Shown here piece after piece: positions 18,912 to 26,668 of a DNA stretch of 64,000 nucleotides (position 1 is its first letter; the number at the start of each line of letters is the position of its first letter). The notes under the pieces are model-generated. The model saw only the letters and a list, made by a program, of their open reading frames with translations, ran no database searches and was not told the origin of the DNA. This DNA comes from Lysinibacillus macroides (GTDB lineage Bacteria; Bacillota; Bacilli; Bacillales_A; Planococcaceae), in NCBI RefSeq assembly GCF_001281525.1, contig NZ_LGCI01000005.1, positions 499,950 to 563,949 of the forward strand, given 5' to 3'. A program made the translations under genes and the position numbers.

Positions 18912-19419
18912 TAGCTTTTTTTAAAGCAGGAAATGTTTCTTCTTTAAATGTTTTTTGCTTTTCTGGGTCCGCATTCGCCAACGTATAGGTAGGGCGCGTA
19001 TGACTAAATTGCATGCGTTCTAATAATTTAGACATGCCACGTAAAGAATAGGACACAGCCCATTCACGTTTCACGAGTGAAACGAGTAACGCGAGCGTCC
19101 AATTCGTATACGGTGCAAATCCCACATCAGCAGGCGTTTTCGTTGTGACAATCTCAGCCAACTCAGCACGTTGTTCGATGGTCAAACGATGTGGTTTACC
19201 TGTAGAAATCCCCATGCGTAAACCTGTTATGCCTTCTTTTTTATAGGCTTTAATATATTCACCAACAGTTGCTCGATTGCGTTGAATGATCATCGCAATT
19301 TCAACGTTATTTTTTCCTTCAAGGTGTAGAAATACAGTCTGATACCGCTCAAATAGTCGCTTATCCTTTGTTTGTCGCATCGCCGTTTGAAGTTCTTCTC
19401 GTTGTTCATTGCGTAACAT
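18904..19419 (-). CDS. IS630-type transposase, frame A (helix-turn-helix part), copy 2
   Basis: Identical in translation to frame A of copy 1 (171 residues, helix-turn-helix region). It uses the same ATG context with GAAAGGATG just upstream and the same A7 run before its TGA. Together with frame B it would make a full transposase only by a +1 or -2 frameshift. Confidence 0.88.
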   Translation of the reverse strand: MLRNEQREELQTAMRQTKDKRLFERYQTVFLHLEGKNNVEIAMIIQRNRATVGEYIKAYKKEGITGLRMGISTGKPHRLTIEQRAELAEIVTTKTPADVGFAPYTNWTLALLVSLVKREWAVSYSLRGMSKLLERMQFSHTRPTYTLANADPEKQKTFKEETFPALKKAIV

Positions 19420-19500
19420 GTGGGATCATCCTTTCGACAATAAGTTTGTATACTTTACCCATTTTGAAGGAGATAGAAGCTTTAGTTCAATTTATATAGT

Positions 19501-19528
19501 TTGAAAAAATTTTATATAAACATATATT
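19501..19528 (+). promoter_or_regulatory. Candidate promoter of SLH gene 2
   Basis: TTGAAA at 19501-19506 and TATATT at 19523-19528 with a 16-bp spacer, directly outside the end of IS copy 2. The -10 overlaps the left arm of the palindrome at 19524-19543, a layout that fits an operator. Confidence 0.45.
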
Positions 19529-19543
19529 ACTTTCTGATAATAT
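19524..19543. promoter_or_regulatory. ATATTA-N8-TAATAT palindrome, copy d
   Basis: ATATTA at 19524-19529 and TAATAT at 19538-19543. Here the arms extend to a perfect 10-bp inverted repeat (ACATATATTA / TAATATATGT). It lies 8 bases before AGGAGG. Confidence 0.6.
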
Positions 19544-19564
19544 ATGTTTTAGGAGGTGATGGCG

Positions 19565-22500
19565 TTGAGTGGAAAAAAGCTACGTTTATTTGTCCTGTTA
19601 TATATAGTTCTGCAGTTTTCTTTGGTCGTTTTCTCCTCTGTGGAAGCTTCGGAGGCAGGGAAGTTTAGAACGGTATTAACAGGTTTTAATCAGCCAGAAG
19701 GAATTGCGGTAGATAAAGACGGTAATATTTACGTTATTGATGCACGTGACAATTGTATTTTGAAATTCAAATCGGATAACTCATTTCTTAATAAATGGTG
19801 TAATCAAATAGGTGGACAGTCAATTTCTTATCCAAAAGGAATTGCGGTGGATGCTGCAGGGAATATTTATATCACAAACTCAAATAACTCAACTATACAA
19901 AAATTTAGGGCAGATGGTACGCATATAATGGATTGGGGAGGCTATGGAACAGCTATTGGTCAATTTAATAATCCTAGCAGTATTGCCATAGATACAGCGG
20001 GCAATCTTTATATTGCAGATACGTATAATAAACGTATTCAAAAATTTACATCGAATGGCGTATATGTAATGCATTTTGATATAGAGTACTCCCCCTATAA
20101 TATTACAGTAGATAAATTGGGAAATATATATACTACGAATTTGGACGTTTTACGAAAATATAGAGCAGATGGCACATATTTAATGAAATTTAATGGGAGT
20201 TTCAACTTTCCAGATGGGATAGCTACCGATGCAGATAATAATATCTATGTTGTGGATAAAATGAGACATTGCATACAAAAATACGCGGCAAACGGAACGT
20301 ATTTAGCTCAATGGGGGGCTCAGGGGAAGGGGGATGGTCAGTTTCTTTATCCTACTCAAATAGCAAGCGATACAGCAGGGAGTTTGTATGTGACAGATAG
20401 GGATAATAAACGTGTGCAAAAGATGACTCCGTTACCATCTAATACAAACTTAGCTAGCCTAAAGGTGGGAGAAGCCACATTATCACCTTCATTGAATTAT
20501 CAGGTAGAGGTAGGGAATGATGTTTCGATGCAAACCATTATAGCAACATCATCAGATCCTCTTGCGAAAATTAACATAGAAGGGCAGCCACCATCTATTG
20601 GCACATTGAGTTATCAGGCAAATCTAAATGTTGGTGATAATGTGATTCCAATTGTTGTGACGGCTCAGGATGGGTATAGTAAAAAAACGTACACGCTTAC
20701 GATAAAGAGATTGCCATCAAATGAAGCCACCTTAAAAAGCTTAACAGTCAATCATGGTACATTAAATCCAATGTTTGCAGCAAATGAAGAAACTTACACG
20801 TTACAAGTAGAGCATGCTGTAGCAGCGCTTCAAATTACAGCAGAAACAACAAATAATGGAGCACGTATGACCATCAATGGCAATCGGAAAACATCGGAAA
20901 CGATAGCACTGGTAGCAGGTCAAACCACAACGATACCGATTGTAGTAACAGCCCAAAATGGCATGACGCAAAAAACCTACACATTGGCAGTAACAAGGGC
21001 GTTATCAGATGAAGCCACCTTAAAAAGCATAATGGTAGATCATGGTACGTTAAGCCCAGCATTCATGGCAAGCGAAGAAACCTACACGTTACAGGTAGCG
21101 CATGCTGTAGCAGCGCTTCAAATTACAGCGGAAACAACAAATAATGGAGCAAGTATGACTATCAATGGCAGTGAGAAAACATCGGAAACGATAGCGCTAG
21201 TAGCAGGTCAAACCATAACGATACCGATTGTAGTAACAGCCCAAAATGGCATGATACAAAAAACCTACACATTGGCAATAACCCGAGCGTTGTCAGATGA
21301 TGCGACCTTAAAAAGCATAACGGTAGATCATGGTACGTTAAGCCCAGCATTTACGGCAAATGAAGAAACCTATACGTTACAGGTAGAACATAGCGTTCCA
21401 GCAATAAATGTTGTCGCACTCCCATTAGATAATCAAGCAAGTGTGACTATTAATGGACGTCAAAAAACATCGGAAATAATCCTACTGATAGCAGGGCAAG
21501 CAACTCAAGTTCCGATAGTTGTAACAGCCCAAGATGGAGAAACGCAAAAGACCTACACAATGATAGTAATGCGAGCACCATCAAATGATGCCACCTTACA
21601 AAGTTTAATAGTAGAACATGGTATATTAAATCCAAGCTTCAATTCATCTGTAACAATGTATACCGTCCAGCCTGATCTTACTGCTGCTACCTTACAAGTG
21701 ACAGCACTGCCAACGAATGTTGATGCAAGTGTGATGATTAATGGAAAAACCACTACAGCAGATACAGTTACTTTAACAACAGAACATTCTATGACCATTC
21801 CAATTGTAGTTACCGCACAAAGCGGTGAGCAGAGTGTCTACACATTGCTTGTACAAGCACCATCTATCCCTGTGACCAGTGTTCGATTACAGCCAGAAAA
21901 GTTCCAATTACAGGTAGGTAGTAATCCAGTAGCATTGACAGCAACGATATATCCAAGCAATGCGAGTAATCAGCGTGTTAGTTGGAGAAGTACTAACCCA
22001 GTTATTGCCACTGTTGATGAATACGGAATGGTTACAGCTAAATCGGCGGGAAAAACAGAAATTGTAGTAACAACGGCGGATGGTGGTCAAACAGCAACAG
22101 CTCTAGTAGTAGTGGAAGAAATTCCAACTAGGAATGAGCCGCTACCAAGCCCAACACCTACACAGCAGCCAATAAACGATAATGATTTTTCTCCACCATC
22201 AACTGTAAAAATTATATTGTATGCAAATAATGGTACAGTACTAGAGCCAATTGAAATTACCTATAATACAAGAGTTAGTGATTTACCAGTGCCAACAAGA
22301 GAGGGCTACCAATTTGATGGCTGGTATCAGGATGAATCGCTGACAACACCATGGGTTGTGGAGATGCTTGTGCGAGAGGATATAGTACTTTATGCCAAGT
22401 GGATAGCATTGCCGGTGGAAGAACTAGAACCACTGCAAGAATCACAGCAACCACCAAAGCCAGTCGAGAGGTTTGAAGATATTGAACGCCATTGGGCACA

Positions 22501-22981
22501 AGAGATGATTGAGGAACTAGTGACACGTGATATTATTCAAGGCTATGAGGATGGCACTTTCCGTCCGAATGAAGCGATTAGTCGTCAGCATGTTGTCGCA
22601 CTATTAACAAGAGCCTTTTCATTTGAATCGGTGCGATCAACAGATGATTTTTCAGATGTTTCACCAATGAATCCATATTATGAGGCAATACGTACATTAC
22701 AGCAGGCTGGAATTATTGATGGCGCAGAGGGGATGTTCCTACCAACAGAAAATACGACACGTGCCCAGCTAGCAAAGGTACTGGTTGGTGTAATGGGACT
22801 AACGCCAGCAGGAACAACTTCATTTAGCGATGTAAGTAGCAATCATTGGGGAGCAGGCTATATTGCAGTATTAGAGCGTGAAGGTATTGCGCTTGGTGAT
22901 CATGGTAAATTCCATCCAAATGTGCCTGTCACACGTGCAGAATTTGTAGCATTTTTATATCGAATCATAGAAAAAGAATAA
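19565..22981 (+). CDS. NHL/cadherin-like/Big2/InlB-repeat/SLH surface protein (intact)
   Basis: An intact paralogue of the frameshifted gene at 13232, about 1,138 residues. Order: signal peptide (MSGKKLRLFVLLYIVLQ.. to VEASEA), NHL propeller repeats (about 19665-20430), five cadherin-like sandwich repeats (about 20440-21858, three of them nearly identical 288-bp units), Big_2 (about 21860-22110), a Pro-rich linker, an InlB B-repeat (about 22200-22413) and three SLH domains (about 22470-22975, with FEDIERHWAQEMI, GYEDGTFRPNEAIS and FSDVSSNHWGAGYI). It is anchored non-covalently to the cell wall; the propeller and sandwich domains suggest a binding role, with ligand unknown. Start: TTG 19565 has AGGAGG at a spacing of 8. 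The ATG at 19559 and GTG at 19556 are too close to that site. Confidence 0.88.
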   Translation: MSGKKLRLFVLLYIVLQFSLVVFSSVEASEAGKFRTVLTGFNQPEGIAVDKDGNIYVIDARDNCILKFKSDNSFLNKWCNQIGGQSISYPKGIAVDAAGNIYITNSNNSTIQKFRADGTHIMDWGGYGTAIGQFNNPSSIAIDTAGNLYIADTYNKRIQKFTSNGVYVMHFDIEYSPYNITVDKLGNIYTTNLDVLRKYRADGTYLMKFNGSFNFPDGIATDADNNIYVVDKMRHCIQKYAANGTYLAQWGAQGKGDGQFLYPTQIASDTAGSLYVTDRDNKRVQKMTPLPSNTNLASLKVGEATLSPSLNYQVEVGNDVSMQTIIATSSDPLAKINIEGQPPSIGTLSYQANLNVGDNVIPIVVTAQDGYSKKTYTLTIKRLPSNEATLKSLTVNHGTLNPMFAANEETYTLQVEHAVAALQITAETTNNGARMTINGNRKTSETIALVAGQTTTIPIVVTAQNGMTQKTYTLAVTRALSDEATLKSIMVDHGTLSPAFMASEETYTLQVAHAVAALQITAETTNNGASMTINGSEKTSETIALVAGQTITIPIVVTAQNGMIQKTYTLAITRALSDDATLKSITVDHGTLSPAFTANEETYTLQVEHSVPAINVVALPLDNQASVTINGRQKTSEIILLIAGQATQVPIVVTAQDGETQKTYTMIVMRAPSNDATLQSLIVEHGILNPSFNSSVTMYTVQPDLTAATLQVTALPTNVDASVMINGKTTTADTVTLTTEHSMTIPIVVTAQSGEQSVYTLLVQAPSIPVTSVRLQPEKFQLQVGSNPVALTATIYPSNASNQRVSWRSTNPVIATVDEYGMVTAKSAGKTEIVVTTADGGQTATALVVVEEIPTRNEPLPSPTPTQQPINDNDFSPPSTVKIILYANNGTVLEPIEITYNTRVSDLPVPTREGYQFDGWYQDESLTTPWVVEMLVREDIVLYAKWIALPVEELEPLQESQQPPKPVERFEDIERHWAQEMIEELVTRDIIQGYEDGTFRPNEAISRQHVVALLTRAFSFESVRSTDDFSDVSPMNPYYEAIRTLQQAGIIDGAEGMFLPTENTTRAQLAKVLVGVMGLTPAGTTSFSDVSSNHWGAGYIAVLEREGIALGDHGKFHPNVPVTRAEFVAFLYRIIEKE
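20716..21579 (+). repeat. Three near-identical 288-bp tandem repeats in SLH gene 2
   Basis: Units start near 20716, 21004 and 21292 (S-x-E/D-ATLKS). The first two are almost the same over 96 residues, including ALQITAETTNNGA and SETIALVAGQT. Copy number could change by recombination. Confidence 0.85.
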
Positions 22982-23031
22982 CCAATAAAGGGCTTGAAGA
23001 GGGAGTGATTTCCTTATCGAGCCATAAAGTA

Positions 23032-23066
23032 AGGGACGTCTGAATTCGATGGCGTCTCTTTTTATT
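23032..23066 (+). terminator. Terminator after SLH gene 2
   Basis: AGGGACG (23032-23038) pairs with CGTCTCT (23053-23059) with one G-T pair, then T5 (23059-23063). Confidence 0.7.
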
Positions 23067-23160
23067 TCGTAGGAATAAGTGGTTGGTAAACTGCGAGTAT
23101 TCGTATATCACATCAGATAATACATTATGCTACAATAAAAGAAAAAAAGAGGCGATGACT

Positions 23161-23532
23161 GTGAATAACGTCATTGATTTTATTGCAAAGAAAAGAGAAC
23201 GTGAGGAAAGGCAGCGCGCTCAGGATTTGGAACACTATGTAGCTACGCGCTGTAATTTTCAGCAGCCTGAAAACATTGATGCGCTTGTAGAGGAAAGGCT
23301 TATTGAGGTCAAGGATCATTCATTATTTCTGGGCTTTTTATCCATTTTAAAGGACGAGCAAATAGAGCCGCTCGCTATTTTTCAGGATGTATTTCTGTTA
23401 GAGCCTGCGCGCTTTGAAATGTCCTACAATATGAAATGGTGGTCAGTAGTTCAGTTGGCGTTTACATTTTTAACAATTCTAAAGGAAAATGAGCCACATA
23501 CATATGCTCAATTTTTAGGTCTTTCCACATAA
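23161..23532 (+). CDS. Hypothetical cytosolic protein
   Basis: A small protein of 123 residues that I do not recognise. It starts MNNVIDFIAKKREREERQ, a form common in short Bacillales proteins of unknown role, and continues as a mostly helical domain with KWWSVVQLAFTFLTIL near the end. No signal peptide, metal site or catalytic motif is visible. GTG 23161 is chosen because AGAGG lies 8 bases upstream; the ATG at 23155 is too close to it. A terminator lies on each side, so it is a single-gene unit at the right border of the island. Confidence 0.7.
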   Translation: MNNVIDFIAKKREREERQRAQDLEHYVATRCNFQQPENIDALVEERLIEVKDHSLFLGFLSILKDEQIEPLAIFQDVFLLEPARFEMSYNMKWWSVVQLAFTFLTILKENEPHTYAQFLGLST

Positions 23533-23565
23533 TCTAGGTAGATAGCGTATACCTAGATTTTCTTT
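23531..23565 (+). terminator. Terminator after hypothetical gene
   Basis: ATCTAGGTA (23532-23540) pairs with TACCTAGAT (23550-23558), then TTTTC. Confidence 0.85.
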
Positions 23566-23579
23566 GTATATGAAGTGAT

Positions 23580-23637
23580 GGATAGAGCGGCAAAACGGCT
23601 GGATAGCAATGGATAGAACTGAACGATAGACGGATAG
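23580..23637. repeat. GGATAG array, locus 1
   Basis: GGATAG at 23580, 23601, 23611 and 23632, with start-to-start steps of 21, 10 and 21 bp, i.e. whole helical turns. It lies in the gap between a terminator and the miaB promoter. A larger array lies at 52833-52941. Confidence 0.7.
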
Positions 23638-23695
23638 CTAGCCATGCTCAAGCTTGCTAATTTAAGTCGAAAACACGACATTTCATGCACAAACC

Positions 23696-23725
23696 TTGTA
23701 GGATATAGCAACTATTCAGTATAAT
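23696..23725 (+). promoter_or_regulatory. Sigma-A promoter for miaB-ricA
   Basis: TTGTAG at 23696-23701, an 18-bp spacer, and a perfect TATAAT at 23720-23725. It lies about 55 bp before the miaB start. Confidence 0.65.
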
Positions 23726-23781
23726 AGTAAAATGGAAATTCAAGTGCATGGATTTCGTTTGAAAGGAGTTACCTGATTGCG

Positions 23782-25326
23782 ATGAATGAGGAACAACGCT
23801 TAGCTAATCAACAAGTCAATCAACCAAAAAAAGAAGACAAGCCTGAAAAGGATTATAGTAAATATTTTGAGAAGGTTTTTACAGCGCCTTCGTTAAAGGA
23901 TGCTAAAAAGCGTGGGAAAGAAGAGGTCAAGTACCACAAAGATTTTAGTATAGCAGAAGAATTCACAGGGATGGGCAAAGATCGTACCTTCTATATTCGT
24001 ACGTATGGCTGTCAAATGAATGAACATGACACAGAAGTAATGGCTGGGATTTTTATGCAGCTTGGCTATACAGCAACAGATAAGATTGAAGAAGCAGATA
24101 TAGTGCTACTGAATACATGTGCTATTCGTGAAAATGCAGAAAACAAAGTATTTGGCGAGCTGGGCTTTCTGCTAAAATATAAACGTAAAAATCCAGAAAT
24201 GCTGATTGGTGTTTGTGGCTGTATGTCACAAGAGGAATCCGTTGTTAATAAAATTTTAAGAAGCTACCCGCATGTAGATATGGTGTTTGGTACACATAAT
24301 ATTCACCGTCTACCAAATATTTTAAAAGAAGCCTACATGTCGAAGGAAATGGTGATAGAGGTTTGGTCTAAAGAAGGCGATGTTATTGAAAACTTGCCGA
24401 AAAAACGTCTGGGCTCCATTAAGGCTTGGGTGAATATTATGTATGGCTGCGATAAATTCTGTACGTATTGTATCGTTCCATATACACGTGGTAAAGAGCG
24501 TAGTCGCCGTCCAGAGGAAATTATTGCTGAAGTTCGTGAGCTAGCAGCGGCAGGCTACAAAGAAATTATGTTGCTGGGCCAAAATGTCAACGCTTACGGC
24601 AAGGATTTTGAGGATATCGATTATCGTCTTGGCGATTTAATGGATGAATTAAGAAAGATTGATATTCCACGGATTCGTTTTACAACGAGTCATCCGCGCG
24701 ATTTCGATGATCATTTAATTGAAGTGCTTGCAAAACGGGGCAACCTAGTGGAGCATATTCATTTACCAGTGCAATCTGGCTCAAATGATGTGCTAAAAAT
24801 TATGGCGCGTAAATATACACGCGAGCATTTCCTTGGATTAGTGGACAAGATCAAAGCCGCAATACCTGAAGTGACATTAACAACGGATATTATTGTTGGC
24901 TATCCAAATGAAACAGAGGAGCAGTTTGAGGAAACATTGTCTTTATACCGTGAAGTCGGCTTTGAGGCAGCGTTTACGTATATTTATTCTCCACGTGAAG
25001 GCACACCAGCTGCAAAAATGGTTGATAATGTCCCTGAAGAAGTAAAAAAAGAGCGTCTGCAACGTTTAAATGAAGTGGTGGGTGAATACTCACGTAAAGC
25101 ATTAGAGCGTTTAAATGGTGAAATTGTCGAAGTACTAGTTGAAGGTACAAGTAAACGACGCGACGATGTGCTAGCAGGCTATACGCGGAAAAATCGTTTA
25201 GTTAACTTTAAAGCACCAGCAGAGGTAATTGGTCAATTAGTAAAAGTAAAAATAACAGAGACTACATCTTATTCACTTACTGGTGAATTTGTGGAAGTCG
25301 TAAAAAATGAAAAGGTGGAAGCGTAA
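23782..25326 (+). CDS. miaB: tRNA-2-methylthio-N6-isopentenyladenosine synthase MiaB
   Basis: A radical-SAM methylthiotransferase that adds the 2-methylthio group to i6A37 of tRNAs reading UNN codons. 514 residues (B. subtilis 509). The N-terminal UPF0004 domain carries its three cluster cysteines ([27 protein letters not shown]). The radical-SAM CxxxCxxC is [17 protein letters not shown], and the C-terminal TRAM domain (about 445-510) binds RNA. A long charged N-terminal extension (about 60 residues) is typical for Bacillus. GGAG lies before the ATG. It is directly followed by ricA with no gap. Its substrate is made by MiaA, encoded at 35.2 kb. Confidence 0.96.
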   Translation: MNEEQRLANQQVNQPKKEDKPEKDYSKYFEKVFTAPSLKDAKKRGKEEVKYHKDFSIAEEFTGMGKDRTFYIRTYGCQMNEHDTEVMAGIFMQLGYTATDKIEEADIVLLNTCAIRENAENKVFGELGFLLKYKRKNPEMLIGVCGCMSQEESVVNKILRSYPHVDMVFGTHNIHRLPNILKEAYMSKEMVIEVWSKEGDVIENLPKKRLGSIKAWVNIMYGCDKFCTYCIVPYTRGKERSRRPEEIIAEVRELAAAGYKEIMLLGQNVNAYGKDFEDIDYRLGDLMDELRKIDIPRIRFTTSHPRDFDDHLIEVLAKRGNLVEHIHLPVQSGSNDVLKIMARKYTREHFLGLVDKIKAAIPEVTLTTDIIVGYPNETEEQFEETLSLYREVGFEAAFTYIYSPREGTPAAKMVDNVPEEVKKERLQRLNEVVGEYSRKALERLNGEIVEVLVEGTSKRRDDVLAGYTRKNRLVNFKAPAEVIGQLVKVKITETTSYSLTGEFVEVVKNEKVEA

Positions 25327-25764
25327 ATGACACAAGTTTTATATACAAAAGAGGATTTAATTAAAAAATCACATGAAATTGCACATATGATTGCCAATAC
25401 GCCAGAGGTTGAATTTTTTAAAAAGGCAGAAGCACAAATTAATGAAAATCAACAAGTACGTGAACGCATTGCCAGTTTAAAAAGCTTACAAAAACAAGCG
25501 GTTAATTTCCAACACTTAGGGAAAGAAAAAGCATTAAAAATGATTGAAGATAAAATTGCTAAAATCGAAGAGGAAATTAATGATATTCCTGTTGTGCAGC
25601 AATTTAAAGAATCACAAGGTGATGTGAATGATTTATTGCAACTTGTATCGAATACAATTGCCAATAATGTAACAAATGAAATTGTTCGTTCAACAGGCGG
25701 TGATGTACTGCGCGGTGAGACAGGTTCACAAGTAGCTAACTCTCAGCCAGGTAGCTGCTCTTAA
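25327..25764 (+). CDS. ricA: RicA (YmcA), RNase Y regulatory factor
   Basis: A 145-residue Com_YlbF-family helical protein. In B. subtilis RicA (YmcA), RicF (YlbF) and RicT (YaaT) form an iron-sulphur complex that directs RNase Y to certain operon mRNAs and is needed for competence, sporulation and biofilm formation. The helical core (VEFFKKAEAQINENQQVRERI, given here as its central part) and the QFKESQGDVNDLLQLV segment are as in the family. The C-terminal tail ends PGSCS, keeping the cysteine thought to be a cluster ligand. It begins directly after the miaB stop (TAAATG), so it is coupled to it. Confidence 0.92.
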   Translation: MTQVLYTKEDLIKKSHEIAHMIANTPEVEFFKKAEAQINENQQVRERIASLKSLQKQAVNFQHLGKEKALKMIEDKIAKIEEEINDIPVVQQFKESQGDVNDLLQLVSNTIANNVTNEIVRSTGGDVLRGETGSQVANSQPGSCS

Positions 25765-25779
25765 TAAATCCTAGCAATC

Positions 25780-25809
25780 AAAGCTCGAATGACAGCATTC
25801 GAGCTTTTT
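25780..25809 (+). terminator. Terminator after miaB-ricA
   Basis: AAAGCTCGAATG / CATTCGAGCTTT, a 12-bp perfect stem with a 4-base loop, then T. Confidence 0.94.
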
Positions 25810-25949
25810 CATGTCTTCTTCTATTAAAGCATTCTCTTGTTATAGCGAAAAAGATTTGGACAATACATTTCATTCTCTAAAAATATATGTTCACCCAATG
25901 GGCGCTACCTGCATATGATGAAGTGAAAAGAGTCGAAGGAGGAATTGCG

Positions 25950-26540
25950 CTGAAACGTTTACGACAAATCGTGACGAAAGCAGTAGTTGCCAAGGGGAAG
26001 AAAAGAACGGAAGAGCGTGTTACATTATCACCGACAAATAAACCGACAAGTATTTTAGGATGCTGGGTGATTAATCATACTTGCTCCGCGAAAAAAGTCG
26101 GCAAGTTTGTGGAGGTAACAGGAAAGTTTGATGTCAATGTGTGGTATGCCTATAGTAATCACTCGAAGACAGCTGTATTTTCCGAAACGGTTCATTATAA
26201 AGACAAAGTAAAGCTGCATTATCGAGAAGGCGAAATTAGTGTTGGTGATGATGTACGAGTACGTGTTCTTCAGGAGCCAAATTGTATTGAAGCCATCATT
26301 TCTCCATGTGGTACGAAATTTGAAATTGTTGTAGAGCGTGAAGTCATTGTCGAGGTAATGGGTGAAACAACGATTTGTATCAGTGTGCATCCACTAGACT
26401 ATGAAGAAGATTGGAGCTTTAAAGATGAGAGTTCATCATCCTCCTCTTCAAGCTCTAGTTCAAGCTCCTCTTCAAGCTCTGATGGAGAAGGCAGGTATGT
26501 GTTAGAGTCGTCATCGTTTCCTGATGAACGCCCAAGATAA
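25950..26540 (+). CDS. cotE: Outer spore coat morphogenetic protein CotE (CTG start proposed)
   Basis: CotE, needed for assembly of the outer spore coat. Recognisable blocks are VTKAVVAKG, PTSILGCWVINH, VGKFVEVTGKFDVNVWY and QEPNCIEAIISPCG. The frame is open back to an ATG at 25887, but there is no ribosome binding site there and the extra residues do not match CotE. AAGGAGG at 25936-25942 points, with a 7-base spacer, to a CTG codon at 25950. Starting there gives LKRLRQIVTKAVVAKG, the same 16-residue length as B. subtilis CotE before this block. Odd: the C-terminus has a run of about 17 serines in place of a purely acidic tail. A weak sigma-E-like -10 (AATACATT, 25862-25869) lies upstream. 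Confidence 0.88.
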   Translation: MKRLRQIVTKAVVAKGKKRTEERVTLSPTNKPTSILGCWVINHTCSAKKVGKFVEVTGKFDVNVWYAYSNHSKTAVFSETVHYKDKVKLHYREGEISVGDDVRVRVLQEPNCIEAIISPCGTKFEIVVEREVIVEVMGETTICISVHPLDYEEDWSFKDESSSSSSSSSSSSSSSSSDGEGRYVLESSSFPDERPR

Positions 26541-26561
26541 GTTTATCAAACATCATTTTTT

Positions 26562-26624
26562 GATACATGCGAAATGCTAGCATCTTAAAAAAAGGTGAAA
26601 AAAGCGTTTCGCATGTATCTTTTG
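26562..26624 (+). terminator. Long-stem terminator after cotE
   Basis: A 13-bp stem (GATACATGCGAAA at 26562-26574 with TTTCGCATGTATC at 26607-26619), a loop of about 32 bases, then TTTTG. It overlaps the mutS promoter region. Confidence 0.7.
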
Positions 26625-26631
26625 TTATAAT
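26623..26631 (+). promoter_or_regulatory. Extended -10 promoter for mutSL
   Basis: TG-T-TATAAT at 26623-26631, an extended -10 with a perfect hexamer. No good -35 is seen, as is common for extended -10 promoters. It is 38 bp before the mutS start. Confidence 0.6.
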
Positions 26632-26668
26632 AAAAGTATCTATTAGGCAAGAGTGAGGGATTTTGAAG

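Larger units (their letters stand above)
18361..19499 (-). mobile_element. IS630-family insertion sequence, copy 2 (inverted)
   Basis: Same 1,139-bp block as at 8667-9805, in the opposite orientation, with the same inverted-repeat ends. It ends about 65 bp before the start codon of the second SLH gene, leaving that gene's palindrome and ribosome binding site in place. The two copies bracket an 8.55-kb segment. Confidence 0.9.

Noticed and set aside
25887..26540. CotE starting at ATG 25887 (217 residues)
   Set aside because: No binding site before it, and the extra 21 residues lack similarity to CotE; the strong AAGGAGG lies inside this extension.
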